In this document: piece after piece, positions 55,762-64,000 of the stretch
Layout of the letters: each line of letters starts with the position of its first letter
How positions within the stretch are numbered: the stretch's first letter is position 1
NCBI GenBank assembly: GCA_900314865.1
Contig: OMWW01000003.1
Location: 124,001 to 188,000, forward strand
Origin: an uncultured Erysipelotrichaceae bacterium
Lineage (GTDB): Bacteria; Bacillota_I; Bacilli_A; RFN20; CAG-826
Length of the DNA stretch: 64,000 bases
Reading direction: 5' to 3'
Translations under genes and position numbers: made by a program
The notes under the pieces: generated by a model
Seen by the model: only the letters and a program-made list of their open reading frames with translations
Databases searched by the model: none
Told to the model about the DNA's origin: nothing

Positions 55762-56877
55762 ATGAGTAAAGTTATTGGTATATGCAACTTGCATAACGAT
55801 CCACATCTTGGTGAAATCACTAAAAACCGTCCATTAGCCGCCGTTACATTTCTTGGACGCTACGGCTTGATTGATTTTACACTTTCAAATTTCTCAAACT
55901 CTCACATTGATAAAGTTTATGTATTAGTGAGAAAAGGAATCGTTGCTGTTAGAAAACACATCGGTAGTGGCTCTATTTGGACAAATAACACTAAACTTGG
56001 ACATGTTGAATTATTAATCAATGAAAAAGGCTTAACAAACAAAGCCTTCAACACTGATATTAATAATATCAAGTCTGGCTTAGATGTTGATGACCTCGAC
56101 TTTGACTATGCGGTTATCGCCCCTGGCTATATGCTTTCCAGTATGGATTTCCGTCCGTTTTTAACGGAGCATGTCAAAAATGAAGCAGCTATCACCTGTA
56201 TTTACAAACACATTGATAATGCGAACAAAGATTATCTTCAATGCGACAAATATAAGCTTGATGCGGATGGTAGAATCGTAAAATCCAATAAAAACATTGG
56301 AAGAACCGAAGAAGCTGATATTTCTTTGGATACATTTATCATTTCCAAAAAAGCGTTTATCAAACTCATAAAAGACAGTTCTAAAGTATCTGAATTATAT
56401 TCTATAAAAGATATGATCAATTACTACATTGAAGAAGAAACTGTCGAAGTTATAGGCGCTGAATTCAAGGGTTATGTTGTCCCAATTTTAACCTTAGAAG
56501 GCTATGTTTCTCATTCCCTTGATTTACTCAATTATCATGTAAGAAACCAACTCTTCTTTGAAGATTGGCCAATCTATACAACAACCCACAATACCCCTCC
56601 AGCCTTATATAGCAAAGACGCCGATGTACAAAATAGTTTCATTGCTAATGGTGCGATTGTTAAGGGCAAGGTTACTAACTCCATCATTTCTCGTGAAGTA
56701 GTGATTGAAAAGGGTTCTGAAGTTAAAAACTCTATCATCTTTACAAAGACTATTATTGGTAAAGACACAAAGCTCGATCATGTTTTAATCGATAAGAACG
56801 TCAAAGTTATCAATGTCAAAAAGATGGTTGGTAGTGAAGACGATATTATCGTTATCTCTCAAGGAGCAATTATCTAA
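55762..56877 (+). CDS. glgD: GlgD, regulatory ADP-glucose pyrophosphorylase subunit
   Basis: 371 aa. GlgC-like fold but the catalytic GGxGTRL loop is replaced by NLHNDPHLGEITKNRPLA, as in GlgD proteins. In Firmicutes GlgD pairs with GlgC to form a more active enzyme. AGGAGG before the ATG; overlaps glgA by one base. Confidence 0.93.
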   Translation: MSKVIGICNLHNDPHLGEITKNRPLAAVTFLGRYGLIDFTLSNFSNSHIDKVYVLVRKGIVAVRKHIGSGSIWTNNTKLGHVELLINEKGLTNKAFNTDINNIKSGLDVDDLDFDYAVIAPGYMLSSMDFRPFLTEHVKNEAAITCIYKHIDNANKDYLQCDKYKLDADGRIVKSNKNIGRTEEADISLDTFIISKKAFIKLIKDSSKVSELYSIKDMINYYIEEETVEVIGAEFKGYVVPILTLEGYVSHSLDLLNYHVRNQLFFEDWPIYTTTHNTPPALYSKDADVQNSFIANGAIVKGKVTNSIISREVVIEKGSEVKNSIIFTKTIIGKDTKLDHVLIDKNVKVINVKKMVGSEDDIIVISQGAII

Positions 56878-58304
56878 TGAAAATCGCGATGGTTTGTTCT
56901 GAAGCCAATCCTTTCATAAAAACTGGTGGGTTAGCGGATGTTACTTACTCTTTGAGTAAAGAATTAGCAGCTTTAGGGGAAGAAGTAATTATTGCTCTTC
57001 CTTACTACAACCAAATCAAAGCTCAACAACTTCCGGTTGAATTTGTGGGCACCCTCCACATCCATATGGGTTGGAGAATGGAAAGCACTAACATTTATAA
57101 AATCGTCAGAGATGGTATTACCTATTATTTCTTAGAAAACCGTCATTATTTTGAACGTGATGGAATTTATGGTTATGACGATGATGGTGAGAGGTTTGCT
57201 TTCTACACATTAGCGGTTGCGGAATTAATGCCAATGGTGAACTTTGTTCCTGACATTATTCACGCACACGACTGGCAACCTGGAATGCTTTTCTGTTATA
57301 TCAGAGAAACTCATATGGATTTCTATAAGAAATCAAAATTTGTATTCTCTATTCATAACCCTGCATTTCAAGGCACAATTAGTCGTTATTCCTTAGGAGA
57401 TTTATATAATTTACCAGATTATCTCTATATTAATGGGCAAGTAGAATTTGGTGGTATGGTCTCCACCCTAAAAGCAGCTATCATTTATGCTGATAAGATT
57501 ACTACCGTTTCTCCAAATCACAGATTTGAATTATTAACTCCAGAAGGAAGTATGGGATTAAATAGAATTCTATGCTTTAGAGAATATGACTTCACCGGAA
57601 TTCTTAATGGTATCGACTATTCTGAATTCAATCCAAGTACTGACAAATATTTAGCAAAAAACTTCAACTTAAGAAACTTCTTAACTGGTAAAAAGGCTAA
57701 CAAAGAATATTTGCTCAAACACTTTGGCTTAGAAGGTGAAGACGCTCCTTTATTTTCCCTTGTTAGCCGTATCACATGGCAAAAGGGTATGAATCTTGTC
57801 TTCCCTGCTGTTAGAGAACTTGCAAGTCGAGGCGCAAACATCATCCTCCTTGGTAGTGGAGAATATGATTGCGAACAAGAAATGGAAAGATTGCATCGCG
57901 ATTTTCCAAATCACGTGGCAATATATGTTGGCTATAATAACGCCCTTGCGCATCAAATATACGCAGGAAGTGATTTCTTCTTGATGCCTTCCTTATTTGA
58001 ACCATGCGGATTAGGACAAATGATAGCCCAAAGATATGGAACTCTCCCAATTGTCCGTCGTACTGGTGGACTTAGAGATTCTGTTATCAATTACGATGGC
58101 CATAACGAAGAATATTCTAATGGCTTCGGATTTGATAATTATAGTGAATGGGATATGAATAGAACTTGTTTCTACGCTTATGACATTTACTACAATCGTC
58201 AAGATGTATTCAAAAAGTTGGTAAAGAATGCGCTTAATACCGACAATAGTTGGCAAAAGAGTGTTAAACATTACCGACAATTATATTTATCAATCATTAA
58301 ATAA
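56877..58304 (+). CDS. glgA: Glycogen synthase (ADP-glucose)
   Basis: 475 aa GT5 glycosyltransferase. KTGGLADV at the N-terminus, HAHDWQPGM, and the C-terminal SRITWQKGMNL and PSLFEPCGLGQMIAQRYG. It extends alpha-1,4-glucan from ADP-glucose. glgB and glgP are not in the window, so branching and breakdown genes must lie elsewhere. Confidence 0.97.
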   Translation: MKIAMVCSEANPFIKTGGLADVTYSLSKELAALGEEVIIALPYYNQIKAQQLPVEFVGTLHIHMGWRMESTNIYKIVRDGITYYFLENRHYFERDGIYGYDDDGERFAFYTLAVAELMPMVNFVPDIIHAHDWQPGMLFCYIRETHMDFYKKSKFVFSIHNPAFQGTISRYSLGDLYNLPDYLYINGQVEFGGMVSTLKAAIIYADKITTVSPNHRFELLTPEGSMGLNRILCFREYDFTGILNGIDYSEFNPSTDKYLAKNFNLRNFLTGKKANKEYLLKHFGLEGEDAPLFSLVSRITWQKGMNLVFPAVRELASRGANIILLGSGEYDCEQEMERLHRDFPNHVAIYVGYNNALAHQIYAGSDFFLMPSLFEPCGLGQMIAQRYGTLPIVRRTGGLRDSVINYDGHNEEYSNGFGFDNYSEWDMNRTCFYAYDIYYNRQDVFKKLVKNALNTDNSWQKSVKHYRQLYLSIIK

Positions 58305-58313
58305 GTTTAGACT

Positions 58314-58336
58314 ATTTTATTATGAAATAATAAAAT
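58314..58336. repeat. 9-bp AT-only inverted repeat between glgA and leuS
   Basis: ATTTTATTA and TAATAAAAT arms around TGAAA, ending 2 bases before the GAGG site of leuS. No T-run, so a weak terminator or a leader stem at most. No T-box is visible in this short gap. Confidence 0.4.
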
Positions 58337-58348
58337 CGAGGTGATTTT

Positions 58349-60754
58349 ATGGGATATGACTACAAAAAGATAGAGCCAAAATGGCAGAAAGTATGGGAAG
58401 AAAATAAAACATATAAATGTGATGTTTATGATTTTTCTAAGCCGAAATATTACATTCTTGATATGTTTCCTTATCCAAGTGGACAAGGCCTACACGTTGG
58501 CCATCCAGAGGGATACACCGCTAGTGATGTTTTGGCGAGAATGAAAAGAATGCAAGGATTTAACGTCCTTCACCCAATTGGATGGGATTCTTTTGGTTTA
58601 CCGGCCGAACAATATGCGATGAAAACCAATCAACATCCTTCTATTATCACCGAAAAGAATATCAATAACTTCCGTCGTCAAATTAAATCCTTAGGATTTT
58701 CTTATGATTGGGATAGAGAAATCGCTACTAGCGATCCAACCTATTACAAATGGACTCAATGGATTTTCTTACGTTTATTCGATAACGATCTTGCTTATAT
58801 TGATTATCGCCCTGTGAACTTCTGTCCAACTTTAGGAACCGTTTTAGCTAACGAAGAAGTAATTGACGGCAAAAGTGAAGTGGGTGGATATCCAGTTATT
58901 AGAAAGCCAATGCGACAATGGTTACTTAAAATCACTGACTACGCCGACAAACTTCTTGAAGGTTTAGATGGTCTTGATTGGCCTATCTCTACTTTAGAGA
59001 TGCAAAAGAATTGGATTGGAAGAAGCGTCGGTGCAAAAGTTAAATTTAAAATCAAAGACACTGATCTATCATTTGATGTCTTTACTACTAGAGTAGATAC
59101 ACTTTATGGCTGTAGCTATTGTGTTCTTGCTCCTGAGCACCCACTTGTTAAGAAACTTGTTACCAAAGAACAAGAATCTGCAGTTAACGATTATCTTAAG
59201 ATGGTGGAAAGCAAGTCCGACATGGAAAGAACCGAACTCAACAAAGATAAAACCGGCGTCTTTATTGGAAGATACGCAATTAACCCAATCAATGGTAAAG
59301 AAGTACCAATTTATATTGGTGACTATGTTTTAGCTAGTTACGGTAGTGGGGCGGTTATGGCGGTCCCTGCTCATGACGAAAGAGATTATGCTTTCGCAAA
59401 GAAATATAATTTACCAATTCATCAAGTTTTAGAAGGAGACATTAGTGAAAATGCGTTCACTGGTGACGCCCCTCACATCAATAGTGATATCGCTAATGGA
59501 ATGAACATTGCAGACGCTAAAGAGGCAATATTAAATAAACTCATCAAAGATGGCAATGGTGAGAAACAAGTCAATTACAAACTTCGTGATTGGCTTTTCT
59601 CCCGTCAAAGATATTGGGGTGAACCAATCCCAATTATCATCAAAGATGATAACTCATTGGTGCCACTCAAAGACTACGAATTGCCTCTTGTTCTTCCTGA
59701 GATGAAAGAATATAAGCCAAGTGGCACCGGCGAATCACCTTTAGCAAATGCCAAAGAGTGGCTTTCTGTTACATTAAGTGATGGAAGTCATGGATTAAGA
59801 GAAACAAATACCATGCCTCAATGGGCGGGTAGCTGTTGGTATTATATTCGTTATATCGATCCACATAACACAAACTCTATTGGTGATAAAAAATTGTTAG
59901 ATCACTGGTTACCAGTTGATTTATATATCGGTGGAGCAGAGCACGCTGTTCTTCACCTTTTATATGCTAGATTCTGGCATAAATTCTTATACGATCAAAA
60001 AATCGTTTCTACCCCTGAACCATTTAAGAAATTATTCCATCAAGGAATGATCTTGGGTAGTAATGGTGAAAAGATGTCTAAATCTAGAGGCAATGTTATC
60101 AATCCTGATGATGTTGTTAATGATTATGGCGCTGATGCTTTAAGGCTTTATGAAATGTTCATGGGACCTTTAGAAGCTTCTTTACCATGGAGTGATACAG
60201 GATTAGATGGAGCGAAGAAATATCTTGATCGTGTCTATCGTTTATTCTCTGAACCGGAATTTACTTCTAAGTTCACTCATGATAACGATGGTAAACTTGA
60301 TTATTTATATAACTTTACAATCAAGAAAATCACAAGTGATTTTGAATCATTAAAATTTAACACCGCAATTTCTCAAATGATGGTGTTTACTAATGAGCTA
60401 TATAAATGTGAAAAACTCTACGTTCCTTATTTAGAAGGATTCATCAAAACTCTTGCGTGTATTGCTCCTCATTTAGGTGAAGAGATTTGGGAAATGTTAG
60501 GCCACAACGACTTAATTGATTTTGAACCTTGGCCAACATTTGATGAGAGTAAGATTGTTTTGGATTTAATTAAGGTCGCAGTTTCCGTTAACGGAAAACT
60601 TAGAGCGACAATTGATGTTAAACCAGATCTTGATGACGAAGAATTGAAGAAGATTGCTTTTGATCAAGAAGCGGTTAAACGTCACACTGAAGGAAAAGAA
60701 ATTAAAAAGGTCATTGTTGTTAAAAATAAGATCGTCAATATCGTTGCTATTTAA
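58349..60754 (+). CDS. leuS: Leucyl-tRNA synthetase
   Basis: 801 aa class Ia synthetase. [12 protein letters not shown] (HIGH-like) near residue 49, editing CP1 domain with [11 protein letters not shown], and KMSKSRGN. Typical bacterial length. CGAGGTGATTTT before the ATG. It charges leucine tRNAs. Confidence 0.98.
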   Translation: MGYDYKKIEPKWQKVWEENKTYKCDVYDFSKPKYYILDMFPYPSGQGLHVGHPEGYTASDVLARMKRMQGFNVLHPIGWDSFGLPAEQYAMKTNQHPSIITEKNINNFRRQIKSLGFSYDWDREIATSDPTYYKWTQWIFLRLFDNDLAYIDYRPVNFCPTLGTVLANEEVIDGKSEVGGYPVIRKPMRQWLLKITDYADKLLEGLDGLDWPISTLEMQKNWIGRSVGAKVKFKIKDTDLSFDVFTTRVDTLYGCSYCVLAPEHPLVKKLVTKEQESAVNDYLKMVESKSDMERTELNKDKTGVFIGRYAINPINGKEVPIYIGDYVLASYGSGAVMAVPAHDERDYAFAKKYNLPIHQVLEGDISENAFTGDAPHINSDIANGMNIADAKEAILNKLIKDGNGEKQVNYKLRDWLFSRQRYWGEPIPIIIKDDNSLVPLKDYELPLVLPEMKEYKPSGTGESPLANAKEWLSVTLSDGSHGLRETNTMPQWAGSCWYYIRYIDPHNTNSIGDKKLLDHWLPVDLYIGGAEHAVLHLLYARFWHKFLYDQKIVSTPEPFKKLFHQGMILGSNGEKMSKSRGNVINPDDVVNDYGADALRLYEMFMGPLEASLPWSDTGLDGAKKYLDRVYRLFSEPEFTSKFTHDNDGKLDYLYNFTIKKITSDFESLKFNTAISQMMVFTNELYKCEKLYVPYLEGFIKTLACIAPHLGEEIWEMLGHNDLIDFEPWPTFDESKIVLDLIKVAVSVNGKLRATIDVKPDLDDEELKKIAFDQEAVKRHTEGKEIKKVIVVKNKIVNIVAI

Positions 60755-60755
60755 T

Positions 60756-61493
60756 ATGATTTTGTTAGTTGATATCGGTAACACCGCAACAAGTTTTGCT
60801 TCGCTTGATAACGAAGAATTAAAATTCATAAATCGTTTATTTAATATAGATGTGAATAAGGATTCTGTCTCTAATTTATTAAACGGTTTTAAGTTTGAAA
60901 AAATCTATGTTTCAAGTGTTGCTCCTAAACTCTTATCACAATTAAAAGAAATATTAATTAATCTTTTTAAGATTAAGCCAATCGAAATCGATGTTAGTTT
61001 CAACGATTTAGTCGATATTGATATCGACAATAAGAATGAATTAGGAATTGATTTGCTATGCGACATTGTTGCAGGTAAAGCGATATATGGTAATAAGGTT
61101 GTTATTATTGATTTTGGAACCGCTACTAAAGTTTTGTTTATTGATGAAAACGGGGTCTTTAGTAGTTGTGCAATTTACCCAGGATATCAAAAGAGCAAGG
61201 AACTACTCGCTAATAGCACTGAATTATTACCAAATGTGGAAGGCAAACTTATTAAACCAATAAGTGAATGTCATAACACCATCGATGTGATTAATAGTTC
61301 TATCTATTTTTCACATATTGATACTATTAATGGTATTATTAACCGTTATGAAAATGAAAAAGGATACTCTCTTAAGAGAGTATATACAGGTGGTAACGCC
61401 TTAGACTTCATCCCTGAACTCGTTAAAAGAAGTGAGTATGATGAAATGCTTTTATTTAAAGGGATGGCGTTATTAATAAATAGGGGGAAATAA
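60756..61493 (+). CDS. coaX: Type III pantothenate kinase
   Basis: 245 aa. ASKHA-fold motifs ILLVDIGNTATSF, LGIDLLCDIVAGKAIYG, IIDFGTATKV and YPGYQKSKELLA. First step of coenzyme A synthesis. The start ATG is 1 base after the leuS stop with no ribosome site. Confidence 0.93.
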   Translation: MILLVDIGNTATSFASLDNEELKFINRLFNIDVNKDSVSNLLNGFKFEKIYVSSVAPKLLSQLKEILINLFKIKPIEIDVSFNDLVDIDIDNKNELGIDLLCDIVAGKAIYGNKVVIIDFGTATKVLFIDENGVFSSCAIYPGYQKSKELLANSTELLPNVEGKLIKPISECHNTIDVINSSIYFSHIDTINGIINRYENEKGYSLKRVYTGGNALDFIPELVKRSEYDEMLLFKGMALLINRGK

Positions 61494-61497
61494 CATT

Positions 61498-62880
61498 ATG
61501 AAAAAATCTATTTATGAGAAGATGACAGCGAAATACCAAAAGCCTCTTCTTAAAACGTTAGAAGAATTTATGGCTATTAATTCGGCCTATGATGAAGAGA
61601 CCGTTAGTGAAAAAGATCCTTTTGGGATTGGTGTTTCTACAGCATTGAATTATGTTGCTGATTTAGCAAAAAAAGATGGATTTAATGTCAATGTATATGA
61701 CAACAAAGTTGTCGAAATATTATATGGTAGCGGAAAGAAAAACCTTGTCATTATGGCACACGCGGATGTTGTCCCTGCTGGTACTGGATGGAATCAGCCT
61801 CCATTTAAGCTAGTAGAAAAGAAGGGCGTTTTATATGGACGTGGTGTCTCTGATGATAAAGGACCACTTCTTGCTACATATTATGCAATGAAGGCTCTTA
61901 GAGATAATGGACTTTTAGGTGGATATCAAATTAGGTTCCTTGTTGGTGGAAATGAAGAAAGAGGCAGTTCCTGTATGGAACATTACTTCCAAGTTCTTAA
62001 AAAACCACAACCTACTCTTGGATTTTCACCTGATAGTGATTTCCCATTAATCTTTGCCGAAAAAGGAATTATCAACTTTGAATTAAGTCACAAACTTAAT
62101 GTCCCTGGACTTATTTCTATTAAAGGTGGTTTAGCCTCCAATGCAGTTATTGAAAGATGCGAAGTCAAATTTGAACTCAATAATGATTTCCTTAATTTCA
62201 TCATGAAACATTTCCATCGTGACGAAGCGGAAATTCACACTGAAGACGATGTAACTACAGTTGTATTCCATGGTAAAGCCGCCCACGGTGCTCATCCTGA
62301 ATTAGGAGTGAATGCTGGTACAAGAGCAATCTTAGCTTTGGCGGAATATACCAAAGACCCAATCCTTGTTCAACTCAAGAAAATGTTTGTTAACACTGAT
62401 GGTAGTGGATTTGGTTGTAAAGGTATTTCTAAGGAAATGGGTCATAACACCAGTAATGTTGGTATTGTGAGATTTGAAAATGGCGTTATCAGTGTAACCA
62501 CTAATTTCCGTTATGTGGATACATGTGATAAGAAACAACTCTTAGAGGCAATTAAAGAAAATACCAAACCATTTACACTTAAGATTGTCGGTGATTGCAA
62601 ATTGCTTTATTATCCAAAAGATTCTTTGTTAATTTCAACTTTGTTGAAATCATATCAAGAAGAAACTGGAGATTATAAAACTCAACCTCTTGCAATTGGA
62701 GGTGGAACATACGCTAAAGAAGCAGATAATGTTGTTGCCTTTGGCATGCAATTCCCAGGCTGGGAAAGCAATATGCATTCTCCAGGAGAAGCTGTTAGAA
62801 AAGAAGATTTATTTAAAGGCATGAGCATTTACGCTCGCGCCATTGTCGATTTAGGAAAACTTTTGAAGGATGAGGACTAA
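61498..62880 (+). CDS. pepV: Dipeptidase PepV-like (M20)
   Basis: 460 aa. Zinc ligand motifs MAHADVVPAG, YGRGVSDDKGP and GNEERGSSCMEHY; C-terminal GMQFPGWESNMHSPGE. PepV-type enzymes cleave dipeptides in the cytoplasm and supply amino acids. GGGGGAAA precedes the ATG by a few bases. The trmB start lies inside its last codons. Confidence 0.93.
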   Translation: MKKSIYEKMTAKYQKPLLKTLEEFMAINSAYDEETVSEKDPFGIGVSTALNYVADLAKKDGFNVNVYDNKVVEILYGSGKKNLVIMAHADVVPAGTGWNQPPFKLVEKKGVLYGRGVSDDKGPLLATYYAMKALRDNGLLGGYQIRFLVGGNEERGSSCMEHYFQVLKKPQPTLGFSPDSDFPLIFAEKGIINFELSHKLNVPGLISIKGGLASNAVIERCEVKFELNNDFLNFIMKHFHRDEAEIHTEDDVTTVVFHGKAAHGAHPELGVNAGTRAILALAEYTKDPILVQLKKMFVNTDGSGFGCKGISKEMGHNTSNVGIVRFENGVISVTTNFRYVDTCDKKQLLEAIKENTKPFTLKIVGDCKLLYYPKDSLLISTLLKSYQEETGDYKTQPLAIGGGTYAKEADNVVAFGMQFPGWESNMHSPGEAVRKEDLFKGMSIYARAIVDLGKLLKDED

Positions 62881-63475
62881 GAATAAACCTTGGACAAAAC
62901 CTTATTTATTAGAGCATCTAGAAGTTCAACTTTCTAATGATGATTTTTCTTCTATTCAAGATTTATATCTTGAAATTGGTTCTGGAAAGGGCGATTTCCT
63001 TCTTAAGATGGCGTTTAATAATCCATCATTATCCTTTATAGGAGTGGAAATGAATACAACGTGCGCTGGTATTACCGCCAAAAAACTTGTTGAATCGGGT
63101 ATTAATAACGCGAAAATCGTTTGTGAAGACGCGATTAATATTATTCCACTTATGAATGATGAAAGTGTTAAAACTTTATTCTTAAATTTCTCAGATCCAT
63201 GGCCCAAGAAAAGACATCATAAAAGAAGGCTTACAAGCGACAAATTCTTGAATGAGTATTATCGAATTCTTGTTAAAGGCGGAAGGCTCATTTTTAAAAC
63301 CGATAATGTTGATTTATTTAATGATTCTTTAGAATATTTTGAGTCATCTCCATTTAAGCTTATTAGTATAACTAATAATTATAGTGGTGATGATCCTTTT
63401 GATGCTTGTACAGAATATGAAGCAAAATTTAGAAATGAAGGCACTCTTATTAATAGAGTGATTTATGAAAAATGA
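62870..63475 (+). CDS. trmB: tRNA (guanine-N7)-methyltransferase
   Basis: 201 aa. MRTKNKPWTKPYL start as in other TrmB, LEIGSGKGDFLLKM SAM loop, and the signature FSDPWPKKRHHKRRL. It makes m7G46. Overlaps pepV by 11 bases. Confidence 0.96.
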   Translation: MRTKNKPWTKPYLLEHLEVQLSNDDFSSIQDLYLEIGSGKGDFLLKMAFNNPSLSFIGVEMNTTCAGITAKKLVESGINNAKIVCEDAINIIPLMNDESVKTLFLNFSDPWPKKRHHKRRLTSDKFLNEYYRILVKGGRLIFKTDNVDLFNDSLEYFESSPFKLISITNNYSGDDPFDACTEYEAKFRNEGTLINRVIYEK

Positions 63476-63954
63476 TCACTAATTACGGTATTTATAATCA
63501 TCACGAACTTGATAACACTTTATTAATTCTCTTTAGCGAGGAAGAAGTTTTATCATTCAAAAAGATTAGTCCAGAAATGGAAATTCTTTATCATGATTCA
63601 AAAATAGTGGGATACCGTATTGTTAATTTTATTAGATACGCGAAAATCAAATATAGCGGAATCATATTTTTACCTGCCAAACCACTTATAGATGTTATTA
63701 ATCAAGTATTAGCAAAATATGATTTAGAATTGCTCGATTATAAACGTCAGAGTGGTTATGTAACTAAAAGAAATGAAGATAAACTAATGGTGTTTGCTTT
63801 AGAAGGAACTTTCTTAAGAGATATGACAATCTCAAAAGGAAAATATGTTACTTATCACGAGTTATATATTGAAAACGACTCACCTAATGACTTAATTGAA
63901 ATAGAAGAAAATATTAGAGAAAATATCGATTTTTTCCAAATGGAGGAAAAATAA
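63472..63954 (+). CDS. DUF4479-like protein (YtpR N-terminal half) with divergent C-terminus
   Basis: 160 aa. The first 95 residues (TLLILFSEEEV, VGYRIVNF, SGIIFLPAKPLIDVINQVL) resemble the DUF4479 domain at the start of YtpR, which normally continues into an EMAP-type tRNA-binding domain. Here the rest is an unrelated 65-residue tail. It overlaps trmB by 4 bases (ATGA). Function unknown; a tRNA- or ribosome-related role is only suggested by the neighbour. Confidence 0.5.
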   Translation: MITNYGIYNHHELDNTLLILFSEEEVLSFKKISPEMEILYHDSKIVGYRIVNFIRYAKIKYSGIIFLPAKPLIDVINQVLAKYDLELLDYKRQSGYVTKRNEDKLMVFALEGTFLRDMTISKGKYVTYHELYIENDSPNDLIEIEENIRENIDFFQMEEK

Positions 63955-63955
63955 A

Positions 63956-64000
63956 ATGATTGAAGTAGAACTAAAAAAAGCCGGAAAGATTTCCAGATTA
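63956..64000 (+). CDS. Start of a gene, partial
   Basis: ATG at 63956 with TGGAGG 8-9 bases before; 15 codons (MIEVELKKAGKISRL) run to the window edge. Too short to identify. Confidence 0.6.
   Translation, partial: MIEVELKKAGKISRL

Noticed and set aside
58305-58348. T-box riboswitch controlling leuS
   Set aside because: The gap is 44 bases, far too short, and lacks the T-box sequence; only an AT-only inverted repeat is present.

Overview
The window looks like a chromosomal segment of a low-GC, anaerobic, gut-type member of the Bacillota with a reduced genome, close to the Erysipelotrichia/RF39/mollicute-related lineages. This placement is inferred from the very AT-rich DNA, Firmicutes gene orders (atpIBEFHAGDC, gmk-priA-rsmB-rlmN-stp-prkC-rsgA-rpe, glgC-glgD-glgA), AddAB/RexAB-type recombination proteins and many short versions of standard proteins. 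TGA is used as a stop (for example at the ends of rsgA and of the gene at 3340) and tryptophan is TGG, so this is not a code-4 mycoplasma. No rRNA, CRISPR array, integrase or insertion sequence was seen.

Layout. 1-684: a G3E-family (COG0523) metallochaperone GTPase running off the left edge. 949-4091: the only clearly accessory stretch, an Xre-ImmA/IrrE + PIN-like pair, a structured RNA leader with a 19-codon reading frame, a DUF4417 protein, a small orphan toxin-like protein carrying a phage-type linker, and a probable immunity protein. It lies beside the 3' end of tRNA-Ser(CGA). 4454-10423: a GGDEF/EAL-like membrane protein with degenerate motifs, prolyl-tRNA synthetase, and a mutagenesis operon on the minus strand (Y-family polymerase, YolD-like protein, membrane protein), then tRNA-Ser(GCT). 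10545-18821: an MtaD-like deaminase, a methyltransferase-like protein, a zinc-ribbon membrane protein, RdgB, and a three-gene operon of N-acyltransferase, membrane protein and lipoprotein esterase. 18922-31499: tRNA-Gly(TCC), thioredoxin/TraX/CPBP operon, YigZ-Mrp-PepP-GlpK, then addB (broken)-addA.

31528-42747: a uridine-kinase-like protein on the minus strand, then one continuous energy operon in which a pyrophosphate-type phosphofructokinase is translationally coupled to a complete F1Fo ATP synthase, followed by soluble pyrophosphatase and TrmL. The rotor subunit c carries two membrane carboxylates, the pattern of Na+-coupled enzymes. Next comes a 74-aa protein whose ribosome-binding site is buried in a 10-bp hairpin. 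42788-53645: RqcH, then the gmk/priA operon and the rsmB*-rlmN-stp-prkC-rsgA-rpe operon, in which the RsmB homologue has lost its catalytic and SAM-binding motifs and the kinase lacks PASTA domains. 53700-58304: ribosomal protein L28, a PH-like membrane protein, and glycogen synthesis (glgC, glgD, glgA). 58349-64000: leuS, coaX, pepV, trmB, a DUF4479-like protein and the start of another gene.

A recurrent feature is that first genes of transcription units often have a TATAAT-like -10 box only 4-9 bases before the ATG and no Shine-Dalgarno sequence (4454, 12900-, 12959, 14616-, 25131, 44240, 47589, 54440-), whereas genes inside operons have AGGAGG-type sites. This suggests common leaderless initiation. 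The metabolic genes fit together: glycogen synthesis releases pyrophosphate, PPi-dependent phosphofructokinase can spend it, and the pyrophosphatase can clear the rest.
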